From assembly GCA_963674835.2 (NCBI GenBank), contig CAXXKC010000003.1:2604001-2668000 (forward strand): a stretch of 64,000 bases of DNA. The letters run 5' to 3'. Below are positions 26,527 to 34,817 of the stretch, piece by piece. The notes under the pieces were generated by a model. The model was given only the letters and a program-made list of their open reading frames with translations, was not told the DNA's origin and ran no database searches. Source of the DNA: G963674835 sp963674835. Its GTDB lineage: Bacteria > Planctomycetota > Planctomycetia > Pirellulales > Thermoguttaceae. Made by a program: the position numbers and the translations under genes. Within the stretch, counting starts at the first letter, position 1; each line of letters begins with the position of its first letter.

Positions 26527-27027
26527 CTGGGAGCATTCTCCCTTGCCCGGCGATCGGGCGGAAGCAACATCGGCGATGCGGCCGTGCCAGGCACGCTCAC
26601 TAACCCATTCTCACGATCGGTCGATCACGTCCGGCCATCGCAAGAGCATCTGTGGTTGGTAATCGCGTAAGCAAAAGGGAAATTCGTCTCAAAATCAAGT
26701 CCCGTGGCCCAAAATAGCGGGCCAGAGCAAGCCGCTGTGAGCCCGTGGGGCGTGGTAAATGGTCGATCGTATTCAGAAACCGGCCGGGGCGGGTCCGGGC
26801 TTCGGAACCCAGAAACCACGGCTCAATTTGGGGTGGCCCATCAGGCAGTACGCCGATAGCATAACCGACAATTGCTTGACAAACATGAAGGATAGCCCAA
26901 TACTGATCGCTTCAGGTGTGGCTCAGTCTGCCCAAAGGTCGGGATTGGCATTCGGGTTCTCCCCCTCTTTCCAGACGTTTCCGTCGACCACCCCATGGGA
27001 GTCCGTACGCGTAGAAGGAGCGGTTCT
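26527..27027. other. Divergent intergenic region upstream of a small GTG-start gene
   Basis: About 500 bases between the antiporter and the small protein gene. Most is featureless by eye; a candidate sigma-70-type promoter on the plus strand is listed separately. Confidence 0.4.
26876..26904 (+). promoter_or_regulatory. Candidate sigma-70 promoter for the small GTG-start gene
   Basis: A perfect TTGACA is followed, after exactly 17 bases, by AATACT, which matches TATAAT at four of six positions. It lies about 120 bases before the small gene's start. Planctomycete promoter consensus is not well defined, so support is modest. Confidence 0.35.
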
Positions 27028-27240
27028 GTGCCAAAATCCGTGTTAGAGGCAATCAGGTTGGGATTGTGGGATTTCGAGCCGGCGGAGGTCGCCTCCAACG
27101 AGTTCGATGGCACGGACGCCATGCCGGGTACCGAAGAGAAGCTGGAGGTTCTCGCCGCTCGACTCCAGGAGGGTCTTCCGTTGTGGCATCCGTCGGACCG
27201 CGACGATTTGGAAGATCCCCCCATCCAGAAGGTGTGTTGA
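27028..27240 (+). CDS. Small conserved-looking protein of unknown function (70 aa, GTG start)
   Basis: Soluble acidic protein reading VPKSVLEAIRLGLWDFEP at the start, then FDGTDAMPGTEEKLEVLAAR and GLPLWHPSDRDD. AAGGAG lies eight bases before the GTG, an excellent ribosome site that decides the start. The combination of an N-terminal amphipathic helix, a central DAMPGTEEKL and a PLWHP-D-R motif reminds me of small proteins common in planctomycete genomes, though I cannot name a function. It is alone on its strand before the TolC-like gene, about 195 bases away. Confidence 0.7.
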   Translation: MPKSVLEAIRLGLWDFEPAEVASNEFDGTDAMPGTEEKLEVLAARLQEGLPLWHPSDRDDLEDPPIQKVC

Positions 27241-27434
27241 GCACGAAGGCGTGCGGCCACCTTCCATCTCGTCTGAAACCAGTCGTCGTGCCTGGCGGCT
27301 TGGCAGGTTGTCTGCTTGCCTCGTGGCTCGCCGTCTTGCTCGGCGGCTCGGATTGACTCATCAGCGAGGAAATGTCAACTTATGGTCGCTTCAAACAACC
27401 ACCCCCCTGGACCACCCCCCCCAAGGTGTATCTC

Positions 27435-29711
27435 ATGCCTTCGATTTGGATAGCCTTGATCGAGCTTCTGGTCGCCCAGGTTGCGTTGGCCCCAGCCCCG
27501 TCGGCAGCGGCAGCTCCTTCGCCCACAGCCCCGGCCGCAGCCACTGCACCGGCGACTGCCCCAGTCCAACAGGCGGCATCGGAGCCACCGGCAAGCCAGC
27601 CGGCACCGGCGGGAGCGATGCCTTTGTTCAAAGACAGTCAACCCGTCAAGCTATCGGCAGGGGCTGACGCGGCGCCAATACCGCCGTTTGGGCCTTCGTC
27701 GGCCGAGGCCAGTGTTGCCGCTCCGCCACCGAAGGCACCACCTGTCACGCCGAGCGCACCGGCAACGATTCCGAGTTCTCCCGCACCCGCCGCGCCGGCC
27801 GCAAAGGCGCCTTCGTTCGAGACGCCGAGTCCACAGGCAACACCACCGAAGACGGCGACACCACCGACTCCAAAGACCATCTCGGCCGCGGGCCATCGCC
27901 CGATGCCGCCGGAGATGGTGGCCGAAGCGCTGACGCTGCCGGCCAAGGGCGCGATCAACGGCCGAGCCTTGACGCTGGTCGATGCACTCTCGGCCGCAGT
28001 CGATCGACGGCGGCAAGCCGAAATCACGCACGCTTACTGGCGGCTGGCCGAAGCGATCGCCGTTTATCACTACTGCTTCGATGAAAACGCGATGATCCTG
28101 CAATTTCGGGCACACCCACAGGACGCCGCGATGTTGGAGACCGCCAAGGCATCGGCCGCCGCGGCGCTGCACACAGCAGAAGCGGCGGCGATTGACGCTC
28201 AAGCTGATCTGGCGGAAGCAGTCGGTTTGACGCCGGGCACTCCGCTGCCCTTGCCAAGCGACGCACCCCATGTTGGTCCGTACCGAACGCAGTACGAGCG
28301 GCTATCGTCGATCCAGGGTTTTCCCGCACGTCTCCGATTGATCGACCGCACGCTGCCGCTGTGCTGCCGCGCGATCGACGTTCGCGCCAACGCAGTACAC
28401 GCTGCGGAAGATGCCCTGGAAGGAGCGATCGATGCTTACGGGCGAGCGGCGCTGGATTTCCCCGCCGTGCTTTCGGCGATGGGCCAGTTGGGCACTCAGC
28501 GTCGGGCGTGGATTGCCGTGGTTTGCCGGTACAATCACGATATTGCCGACTATGTCCTCTCCATCGCACATCCGGGCACCTATGGTGCAGCACTAGTAGG
28601 AATGCTGATTCGCTCCGGCAAGTCGGAACAAGCGCCTCCCAACACGTCGGCCGAACTAACGCCGGTTCCCGATAGCCTGCCGACAGCCGACTTCGGGGTG
28701 CGGCCGGCCTCGCATACCGAGACAGCACCAGCAAGCCCACCAGCGGCGGCTGGGCCGGGCCAGCCGACGTTGGCTCCGCCTCGCCCCAAGTCCAAATCGG
28801 AGGCGAGCCCCGCCAATTCCGAGCCCGCTCGATTGCCCGAAGATGCCGACGCGGCCGCAGCGGTTCCCCTGAATCGCACCACTCGCAGGATGGCCATCGA
28901 TCCGGCAAAGGGCGCGGCGCCGTCGGCTGCCCTCTATCCGGCATTGGGCGATATGGCGCCTGCGGTCCGTGCGAAGGAGCTGTCGGATTCTCTGCATCGG
29001 GAGAAGGGCTCAACCGATGATGCCTCGCAGTTAACTTCGTTGGAAAACTGTTTGAGCGGAGCCCCCGTCACCAGTCGCGGCAAGGTAATCGATGCATACT
29101 GGGCGGTGTGCCAGAAGGCGGCTCAGTACCAGGTAGACCGCGAGATGGCCGACTTGCTCCAGGAGCTGGAACCGTTGGCACTGGAGCATCGTTTGGCGCC
29201 CTCCGGAGCGTTGGACATGCTGCAACTGCGAGCGGAGAAGCTCGCTTGCGAGAGCGATGCGTTGTCGGCGCGTGTGGAGATGTTGGTCGCACAGTTCGAG
29301 TTGACTGCCCTGGCAGGCCGACCTTTAGACAGCGCCTGGTTGCTGCCTTCGACGCCCCCCCACGCCGGTCCGTACTCGCTGAAGTTGGATGCCCAGCCGG
29401 CCGCATTTGGCCGCGAGTGGCCCGTCCGTCGGTTGGCTGGCGCCATTCCCGCCCTGGACAAGAGTCTGCAGGAGCGGGCGACCGCCGTGGTCAGCGCCGA
29501 TGCTGCTCGGGCCGCCGCGATGGCCAGCTTTCGGAGCGGGCAGAGCCCCATCGATCGTGTGCTTCTTTGCACGCGTCAGCAGGCCGACCAGACGTTGGCA
29601 CTGCTGGACGCTGTGAACGAGTACAACCAGTCGATTGCCAGTTACGCTCTGGCCGTCTTGCCCGCAAACGTTCCGGCGAACCTGATCGTGCAGACGCTCG
29701 TGATCAGGTAG
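27435..29711 (+). CDS. Secreted protein with duplicated helical (TolC-like) halves
   Basis: A 758-aa exported protein. The chosen ATG gives a signal peptide (MPSIWIALIELLVAQVALAP) and has AAGGTG at good spacing; an upstream ATG at 27372 is possible. About 150 residues of Ala/Pro-rich sequence follow. Two related helical halves are joined by a second Pro-rich linker. Matching landmarks in the halves are ITHAYWRLAEA with VIDAYWAVCQK, LPSDAPHVGPY with LPSTPPHAGPY, and YNHDIADYVLSIA with YNQSIASYALAVL. The YN-x-x-IA-x-YAL phrase resembles TolC-type outer-membrane factors, but the coiled-coil barrel signature is not complete. Partner transport proteins are not adjacent. Confidence 0.7.
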   Translation: MPSIWIALIELLVAQVALAPAPSAAAAPSPTAPAAATAPATAPVQQAASEPPASQPAPAGAMPLFKDSQPVKLSAGADAAPIPPFGPSSAEASVAAPPPKAPPVTPSAPATIPSSPAPAAPAAKAPSFETPSPQATPPKTATPPTPKTISAAGHRPMPPEMVAEALTLPAKGAINGRALTLVDALSAAVDRRRQAEITHAYWRLAEAIAVYHYCFDENAMILQFRAHPQDAAMLETAKASAAAALHTAEAAAIDAQADLAEAVGLTPGTPLPLPSDAPHVGPYRTQYERLSSIQGFPARLRLIDRTLPLCCRAIDVRANAVHAAEDALEGAIDAYGRAALDFPAVLSAMGQLGTQRRAWIAVVCRYNHDIADYVLSIAHPGTYGAALVGMLIRSGKSEQAPPNTSAELTPVPDSLPTADFGVRPASHTETAPASPPAAAGPGQPTLAPPRPKSKSEASPANSEPARLPEDADAAAAVPLNRTTRRMAIDPAKGAAPSAALYPALGDMAPAVRAKELSDSLHREKGSTDDASQLTSLENCLSGAPVTSRGKVIDAYWAVCQKAAQYQVDREMADLLQELEPLALEHRLAPSGALDMLQLRAEKLACESDALSARVEMLVAQFELTALAGRPLDSAWLLPSTPPHAGPYSLKLDAQPAAFGREWPVRRLAGAIPALDKSLQERATAVVSADAARAAAMASFRSGQSPIDRVLLCTRQQADQTLALLDAVNEYNQSIASYALAVLPANVPANLIVQTLVIR

Positions 29712-30126
29712 CCGTGCGCGGAGAGGTTGTCTCCGCCCTCTTTTTGTCGAGCCGCTTGCGGAATCGCGCATTGTCGATAATCGCCCGCACGTGCTTTCCC
29801 TTGGCGATCAACTCATGGCTGTCGCTGGCCTGAAAGTCCAAAAGGACACGGTTCTTCTCTACCGCGGTGACCACGGCGGTCGCCACGACGGTGTCTCCGG
29901 CAGGCGTGGGTGCCAGATGCTCGAAATCAAAGCCGACACCCACCGACGACTCGCCCGGATCCAGGTGCGGGCGAATCGCATTGTACGCAGCGCCCTCCAT
30001 GATCGACAGGACCCAAGGCGTTGACAAGACGCTCGGCCCCTCGGGCCGGCGATAGCTCACCAGGTTCTCGCTCACCACCCGGAGCCGCGCTTCGCCTGTC
30101 ACCCCGGGTACTAACGTATCTTTCAT
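29704..30126 (-). CDS. Hotdog-fold thioesterase-like protein
   Basis: A 140-aa protein resembling the FlK (fluoroacetyl-CoA thioesterase) branch of hotdog proteins. The features are LVSYRRPEGPSVLSTPWVLS, IMEGAAYNAIRPHLDPGESS and VGVGFDFEHLAPTPAGDTV, followed by beta strands ending in FQASDSHELIAKGKHVRAII. The Glu in the IMEGAA helix and the SVG-x-x-x-x-x-EHLAPTP stretch are typical. It probably hydrolyses an acyl-CoA; substrate unknown. GGAG eight bases before the ATG supports the start. Its 3-prime end overlaps the TolC-like gene stop by 8 bases (convergent), and it is divergent from the dihydrouridine synthase. Confidence 0.82.
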   Translation of the reverse strand: MKDTLVPGVTGEARLRVVSENLVSYRRPEGPSVLSTPWVLSIMEGAAYNAIRPHLDPGESSVGVGFDFEHLAPTPAGDTVVATAVVTAVEKNRVLLDFQASDSHELIAKGKHVRAIIDNARFRKRLDKKRAETTSPRTAT

Positions 30127-30245
30127 GCTCAAGCTCCGGCTTCCGGACCGATCGACAAAGCTCCATTATAGGCCGGCATCCGCGTCTCGGGCAGCCGAAT
30201 CGTCCCCGTTTGCGTCATCGTTTTCGCAGCAGTAGACTAGCGTAC

Positions 30246-31283
30246 ATGCCTACGGCGTCGTCTTCTCATCCTGGCTCGTCGATACGTCCACTGCGGATTG
30301 GATCGCTCGTGATCGACCCGCCCGTGCTCCAAGCACCAATGGACGGATACACCAACCATGCCTACCGGCAGATCGTTCGTCAGCTCGGCGGGGTGGGCCT
30401 GCCCGCCACAGAGATGATCAACGCATGCGGCTTCCTTCACAGCGAAGGTCGCCAAGAGCTGCCGGACCGGCTGTGGGGCGTACAGGACGAGCCGCGACCG
30501 CTGGCTGCCCAGATCTGGGACAACGATCCGGAGTCGCTCGCCGCCGCCGGTGCTCGGCTGGTCCACGAGTTTCACGTAAGTGTGATCGATCTCAACTTCG
30601 GTTGCCCGGTCAAACGCGTGACGAGGAAGGCCAAGAGCGGTTCGTACTTGTTGCGGGATCCGGATCGGGTGGGCCAGATCGTGACCCACGTCGTGCGAGC
30701 CTGCCATCCCACACCCGTGACCGCCAAGATCCGCCTCGGCTACACGCGCGACGCAATCAATGCCATCGAAGTTGCGCAGGCGATCGAGGGAGCCGGGGCG
30801 GCGGCGATGACCGTTCACGGCCGCACTGCCGAGGACATGTTTCGCGGCACGGCAGACTGGCAGAAGATTGCCGAGATCAAACCGCACCTAAAACGTATGG
30901 CGTTGATCGGCAACGGCGATCTCTGTTCCGTGCCGGCCGTACTGGACGCTTTCCGGACCTACGGCGTCGACGGTGTGATGATCGGCCGCGCGGGACTCGC
31001 CAGGCCATGGATATTTCGCCAGATACAAGCGGCCATGCAGAGTGAGCCGATACCGGCGGACCCGACGCTCGAGCAACAACGCGAGCTCTTGCTGTACCAC
31101 CACCGGCTGCTCTGCGATCGGTTAGGCCCCCGCCGTGCCAGCTTGCTGATGCGCCGCTACGCCTGTTGCTACGCTCACGGCCATCCGGGTGCGCGGGCAT
31201 TTCGCAACAATGTCGTACAGGTGACGACGCCCGAGGCGTTCCTGGCCGTGGTCCAGCGCGATTTCCCGCGAGTAACGGGCTGA
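30246..31283 (+). CDS. tRNA-dihydrouridine synthase
   Basis: FMN-dependent TIM-barrel enzyme, 345 aa, that reduces uridine in tRNA. Motifs in order are VLQAPMDGYTNHAYR, ATEMINACGF, PLAAQIWDNDPESLAAA, VIDLNFGCPVKRV (the GCP holding the probable catalytic Cys), TAKIRLGY, MTVHGRTAEDMFRGTADW, LIGNGDL and GVMIGRAGLARPWIF. In most Dus proteins the GCP segment is followed by GAxLL; here it reads KSGSYLL, a small deviation. The longer upstream frame adds only non-conserved sequence, so this ATG is chosen. It is divergent from the thioesterase. Confidence 0.9.
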   Translation: MPTASSSHPGSSIRPLRIGSLVIDPPVLQAPMDGYTNHAYRQIVRQLGGVGLPATEMINACGFLHSEGRQELPDRLWGVQDEPRPLAAQIWDNDPESLAAAGARLVHEFHVSVIDLNFGCPVKRVTRKAKSGSYLLRDPDRVGQIVTHVVRACHPTPVTAKIRLGYTRDAINAIEVAQAIEGAGAAAMTVHGRTAEDMFRGTADWQKIAEIKPHLKRMALIGNGDLCSVPAVLDAFRTYGVDGVMIGRAGLARPWIFRQIQAAMQSEPIPADPTLEQQRELLLYHHRLLCDRLGPRRASLLMRRYACCYAHGHPGARAFRNNVVQVTTPEAFLAVVQRDFPRVTG

Positions 31284-31360
31284 CAACTTGTCCTGTGAGG
31301 AGATTCAGTCGACGGCTTCCTTGCCGCACAAAAGGGGCTGAGAAACGCTGGGCAGGCGGT

Positions 31361-31516
31361 CTACTCCTCCTCGATGTCGGGCGGCTCGATATCGGCCTGA
31401 GAATGGAGATGGGTCTCCGAGCCGGGCGTCGACAGCACCTTGTAGACACACCAGAGCATCAGGGACGACACGCCGCCCACAGAGAGGAACATCACGATCC
31501 AGCCACCTGTTGTCAT
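31361..31516 (-). CDS. Small single-TM subunit of the NSS transporter (MetS-like)
   Basis: A 51-aa protein beginning MTTGGWIVMFLSVGGVSSLM, with one hydrophobic helix (about residues 5-27) and an acidic tail ending PPDIEEE. It starts four bases after the NSS transporter stop, and GAGGTGAGGCC spans that junction as a strong ribosome site. In corynebacteria and others, the MetP-type sodium-dependent methionine/alanine importer needs a small single-TM subunit encoded just downstream; size, topology and position match. The amino-acid sequence is too short to prove homology by eye. Confidence 0.78.
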   Translation of the reverse strand: MTTGGWIVMFLSVGGVSSLMLWCVYKVLSTPGSETHLHSQADIEPPDIEEE

Positions 31517-31520
31517 GGCC

Positions 31521-33119
31521 TCACCTCATCTCGCCTTGCTGGCTCTCTTGAATGCGCCATCGTTTTACCGACTGAGCGATCAGCAGGATGAAGAGGATCG
31601 CGACGATGACGATGAATACGATCGATACCCGCACGACCCAATTCTCTTGGATCTGTCGCAATCGGTCGCCCTTCTTGTAGAACTCCGTGTAGCACCAGGC
31701 GCCGAACACGGCCAGCATGTAGACCGGCGAAACGTACTTGATGATGTACTTCACGAAGGTCGGAATCCGGATTTCGGCGCCGCGTCTGAGTTCTTCGAAT
31801 CCCTTGTCAACACCGAGTACCCAGCCGAAGACGATTACCTGGAAGGTGGCCAGTAGAAAGATGCCGAACGATCCGATCCAGAAATCGAGCGTATCCAGAG
31901 CCATCAGGTTCTTGGAGAAGTAGACCACAAACGCCGCGCCGACCGCCGTGATGAATCCCAGCAGGGCCACCGACGCTTTCCTCCCCAGCCCCAACCCTTC
32001 CTCCAACAAGGCGATCGCTGGTTGGAGCATCGACAGGGAGCTTGTGACGGCCGCCAGGAACAGCAGGAAGAAGAACAAGAAGCCAAAGAAGCTCCCGGCA
32101 AACATCTGGTTGAACACGTTCGGTAGGGTCACAAACCCGAGCGCAAACGTAGTCAACTCGCCTTTCTTGGCCGTTTCGATGACGTAGGGCCCCAGAAAGA
32201 CGAACGCCGCCGGAATGGTGATCAACCCGCCCAGAGCAACCTCGCAGAATTCGTTGCCCGCGGCCGCCGTTAGGCTCGATAGTGCGATGTCGTCGTCTCG
32301 CTTCAGATAGCTGGAATAGGTGATGATGATGCCGAACCCAACCGACAGCGAGAAGAAGATTTGTCCGGCCGCCTCCAGCCACATATTCGGGTTGGCCAGC
32401 GACTGCCAAATCGTGATGTTCTCGGTGCTGGGATTCCACATGAAGCCAAGCCCCTGAAGTACCTTTTCACTCGGCGTGAGCGTTAGCACACGAACCAGCA
32501 CGATCAAGGCGCAGACAATGAGTGCGGGCATGGCCCAGCGACAGAACCACTCGATCCCCTTGGACAAACCGCGGTAGATCAGTACGAAATTGGTCACGAA
32601 GCAGATAACGAGAAAGAAGATGCCCGAGCCGAGGAGTCCTTCCCCTGGCGTCGTCAAGGCTTGGCCGTCTCCGCCCTTGCCGACGAAATGGTCGAAGAAC
32701 AGCGTATACTTCGCCGGATCCAGGCCCAGATTCATGCGTCCGAACAGGTAGCGAACCGAGTAGGCCAGGCACCATGCCTCGATGTACACATAGTACATGT
32801 AGATCATCACCGGAATGAGCATGGACAACACGCCGGCATAGGGCGCGAAACGACTCTTCCAGATCGCCCGATAAATTCCCGGAGACGAGTTGTGGCCGTG
32901 GGTGCCGCCATAACGCCCCATCGCCCATTCGACCCAAGCGATCGGAAGCCCCAGCAGCAGAAAGGCGATGAAGTAGGGGATCATGAATGCCCCGCCTTCG
33001 TATCTGGCTGCCAACCCGGGGAACCTCAGGAAGTTACCCAACCCCACGGCGCTACCGGTCACGGCCAGAATGACCCCCATTCGCGAGGCCCATGCTTCTT
33101 TGGTCCGAGGTTGGCTCAT
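31521..33119 (-). CDS. Sodium-dependent amino-acid transporter (NSS/SNF family)
   Basis: LeuT-fold symporter of 532 aa with 11-12 membrane segments. The N-terminal signature is clear: WASRMGVILAVTGSAVGLGN, then FLRFPGLAARYEGGAFMIPY, containing the TM1 unwound region that binds sodium and substrate. Later segments include FFSLSVGFGIIITYSSYLKR (TM6-7) and FLLFLAAVTSSLSMLQP (TM8). The presence of a small downstream subunit suggests a MetPS-like importer of methionine, alanine or another neutral amino acid; substrate is inference. The start ATG is chosen at MSQPRTKEAW; the upstream frame has nothing conserved. It is divergent from the SUF regulator. Confidence 0.9.
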   Translation of the reverse strand: MSQPRTKEAWASRMGVILAVTGSAVGLGNFLRFPGLAARYEGGAFMIPYFIAFLLLGLPIAWVEWAMGRYGGTHGHNSSPGIYRAIWKSRFAPYAGVLSMLIPVMIYMYYVYIEAWCLAYSVRYLFGRMNLGLDPAKYTLFFDHFVGKGGDGQALTTPGEGLLGSGIFFLVICFVTNFVLIYRGLSKGIEWFCRWAMPALIVCALIVLVRVLTLTPSEKVLQGLGFMWNPSTENITIWQSLANPNMWLEAAGQIFFSLSVGFGIIITYSSYLKRDDDIALSSLTAAAGNEFCEVALGGLITIPAAFVFLGPYVIETAKKGELTTFALGFVTLPNVFNQMFAGSFFGFLFFFLLFLAAVTSSLSMLQPAIALLEEGLGLGRKASVALLGFITAVGAAFVVYFSKNLMALDTLDFWIGSFGIFLLATFQVIVFGWVLGVDKGFEELRRGAEIRIPTFVKYIIKYVSPVYMLAVFGAWCYTEFYKKGDRLRQIQENWVVRVSIVFIVIVAILFILLIAQSVKRWRIQESQQGEMR

Positions 33120-33312
33120 CGCGCTTAGTACTCCGTAAAAGGGTCTCCCCATTCCGGGTAGGTACAAGATGTCACGATTCTAGCAGGAAACGCTGTCGAT
33201 CAACATAATGTTCCCCAGAGGTATGGGTGTTGGGCCGACTGGCCTGACGCCGAGGCGGGCATCCAAATGTCCAGGACGCCGCCGACCAAGCCGCGCAGAG
33301 GCGAAATCCGCA

Positions 33313-33334
33313 AAAGTATAACACAAAATACTTT
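33313..33334. promoter_or_regulatory. Inverted repeat AAAGTAT-N8-ATACTTT upstream of sufR
   Basis: A perfect 7-bp dyad with an 8-base centre, in AT-rich DNA about 115 bases before the sufR-like start. Dimeric HTH regulators bind such sites; it is a candidate operator or promoter element. Confidence 0.45.
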
Positions 33335-33343
33335 ACAACGAAC

Positions 33344-33360
33344 ATCCTCATCTGGAGGAT
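33344..33360. promoter_or_regulatory. Inverted repeat ATCCTC-N5-GAGGAT upstream of sufR
   Basis: A perfect 6-bp dyad with a 5-base centre, ten bases after the first repeat. The pair could be operator sites for the SufR-like protein encoded next to it, or one could serve the divergent transporter. Confidence 0.45.
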
Positions 33361-33446
33361 ATTTTTTACAGTATATCTTGTCAAAATTAATGGCGACGGA
33401 TATTATCTCGTGGATGTCAATGAGGGCAGAGTGCGAGGCGAACACG

Positions 33447-34094
33447 ATGAGTACGTCGGCCCTCACTTCCGATGCCGAACTGCTCGACTTGTTGCGATCG
33501 AACGGCCCAATGGACGTGGTCGAATTGGCCGAGTTGTTCGATGTCACCCCTACTGCCGTCCGGCAGCGGCTCGGCCGTTTGATGGCCCAGGCGCTCATCG
33601 AGCGAGAGTCCGTCCGAGCGGGACGGGGACGACCAAAACACCGTTACCAGTTGACACAGAAGGGCCTGCGTCTGACCGGATCGAATTTCACCGATCTGGC
33701 TTTGGCGTTATGGCGGGAAATCGGAGCCATTGAGGACCTGCAGACGCGGCGTGTGCTGCTGGGGCGGGTCATCAAGGCTCTGGCGAGCGAGTACGGCAGG
33801 GAAATGGAAGGCCAGACGACCACCGAACGGATGAGGTCGATCAGCCGTATTTTGGGCCAGCGCCGGATCCCATTCACCGTCGAGCAGGACGGGCAACTAC
33901 CCGTGCTTACGGCCCACGCCTGCCCGTACCCAGAACTGGCCGAGAATGACCGAACCATTTGCACGTTGGAGAAGATCCTCTTTTCCGAGTTGCTCGGGCA
34001 AGGTCTGCAATTGGCGGAATGCCGGCTGGACGGGGCCTCGTGTTGCCGGTTCCAGCCGAGTGAGAACACCACTATACTAAAGGGTTTGCCTTGA
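33447..34094 (+). CDS. sufR: SufR-like iron-sulfur transcriptional regulator
   Basis: Winged-helix regulator of 215 aa. The N-terminal HTH reads PMDVVELAELFDVTPTAVRQ, then RLGRLMAQALIERE. The C-terminal region carries the cluster-binding Cys pattern of SufR: HACPYPEL (Cys159), RTICTLEK (Cys172), LAECRL (Cys192) and GASCCRF (Cys199-200). SufR represses suf operons when loaded with an iron-sulfur cluster; here it heads such an operon, so autoregulation is likely. The ATG used has GAGG nine bases upstream; several earlier in-frame ATGs are not supported. The preceding DNA holds two dyads suitable as operators. Confidence 0.87.
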   Translation: MSTSALTSDAELLDLLRSNGPMDVVELAELFDVTPTAVRQRLGRLMAQALIERESVRAGRGRPKHRYQLTQKGLRLTGSNFTDLALALWREIGAIEDLQTRRVLLGRVIKALASEYGREMEGQTTTERMRSISRILGQRRIPFTVEQDGQLPVLTAHACPYPELAENDRTICTLEKILFSELLGQGLQLAECRLDGASCCRFQPSENTTILKGLP

Positions 34095-34178
34095 CATGCA
34101 TTCCCCGGCGGTCCTTTCAATGCCGAAGTCGGCAAGGAGAACCGGGAAACCCCCTGGAAACCGAGGACGATCCGGACC

Positions 34179-34817
34179 ATGACACAAGCATGGATCGAAG
34201 GCCGCCTGGAAGAAGGTGTCCTGACGACGACGCTGGAGCAGGCCATCAACTGGGCGAGGCAGTCGAGCCTTTGGCCGATGACTTTTGGGTTGGCGTGTTG
34301 CGCGATTGAAATGATGTCGGTGGGAGCCGGCCGGTTCGACCTGGACCGCTTCGGCGCCGGCGCGTTTCGTCCCTCGCCCCGTCAATCGGATCTAATGATC
34401 GTGGCCGGAACGGTGACGTACAAGATGGCCAGTCGGCTGCGACGCTTGTACGACCAGATGCCCGAGCCCAAGTATGTGATCGCGATGGGCGCGTGCACGC
34501 TGGGCGGTGGACCGTACTTCCAGTACGGCTACCACGTGGTCAAGGGAGTCGATTTGGTTGTACCGGTAGACGTGTACGTACCCGGCTGCCCGCCGCGTCC
34601 CGAGGCTCTCCTCGAAGGGCTGATGCGATTGCAGGAGAAGATCCAAGGGCACAAGATCGCCAAGCAGGCCGCACCCGAGGCGGCTGGCAGGTGGAGCGCG
34701 CTGGGCCGGGTCGGCGCGAAAGTCGACGACCAATTACCCGTACCACACCACACCGGCTTCGTCCGCGTGTCGGAAGTGAAGCCGGTCTTTCATCACCAGA
34801 AAGTCAAGCCTTCATGA
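34179..34817 (+). CDS. nuoB: NADH-quinone oxidoreductase subunit B-like protein (solitary, in the SUF operon)
   Basis: NuoB/PSST-like protein of 212 aa, normally the complex I subunit that binds cluster N2. The cluster ligands are visible: adjacent Cys40-Cys41 (FGLACCAIEMM), Cys106 (IAMGACTLGGGPYF) and Cys137 (VYVPGCPPRPEALLEG). The region after Cys106, normally SSGG-like, reads TLGGG. A 50-residue C-terminal tail goes beyond the core. No other nuo gene is present. Its stop overlaps the SufC start as ATGA, so it is an integral operon member. It may supply complex I in trans or have a role linked to cluster assembly; the second is speculation. Confidence 0.85.
   Translation: MTQAWIEGRLEEGVLTTTLEQAINWARQSSLWPMTFGLACCAIEMMSVGAGRFDLDRFGAGAFRPSPRQSDLMIVAGTVTYKMASRLRRLYDQMPEPKYVIAMGACTLGGGPYFQYGYHVVKGVDLVVPVDVYVPGCPPRPEALLEGLMRLQEKIQGHKIAKQAAPEAAGRWSALGRVGAKVDDQLPVPHHTGFVRVSEVKPVFHHQKVKPS

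Larger units (their letters stand above)
33120..33446. other. AT-rich divergent control region between NSS transporter and SUF operon
   Basis: About 330 bases, strikingly AT-rich near 33310-33400 compared with the GC-rich surroundings. It contains two perfect inverted repeats (listed separately) and must hold promoters for both directions. No protein-coding gene is supportable. Confidence 0.6.

Noticed and set aside
34493..34813. Longer SufC beginning inside the nuoB gene
   Set aside because: Those codons are an out-of-frame reading of nuoB; SufC homology begins at the ATG overlapping the nuoB stop.
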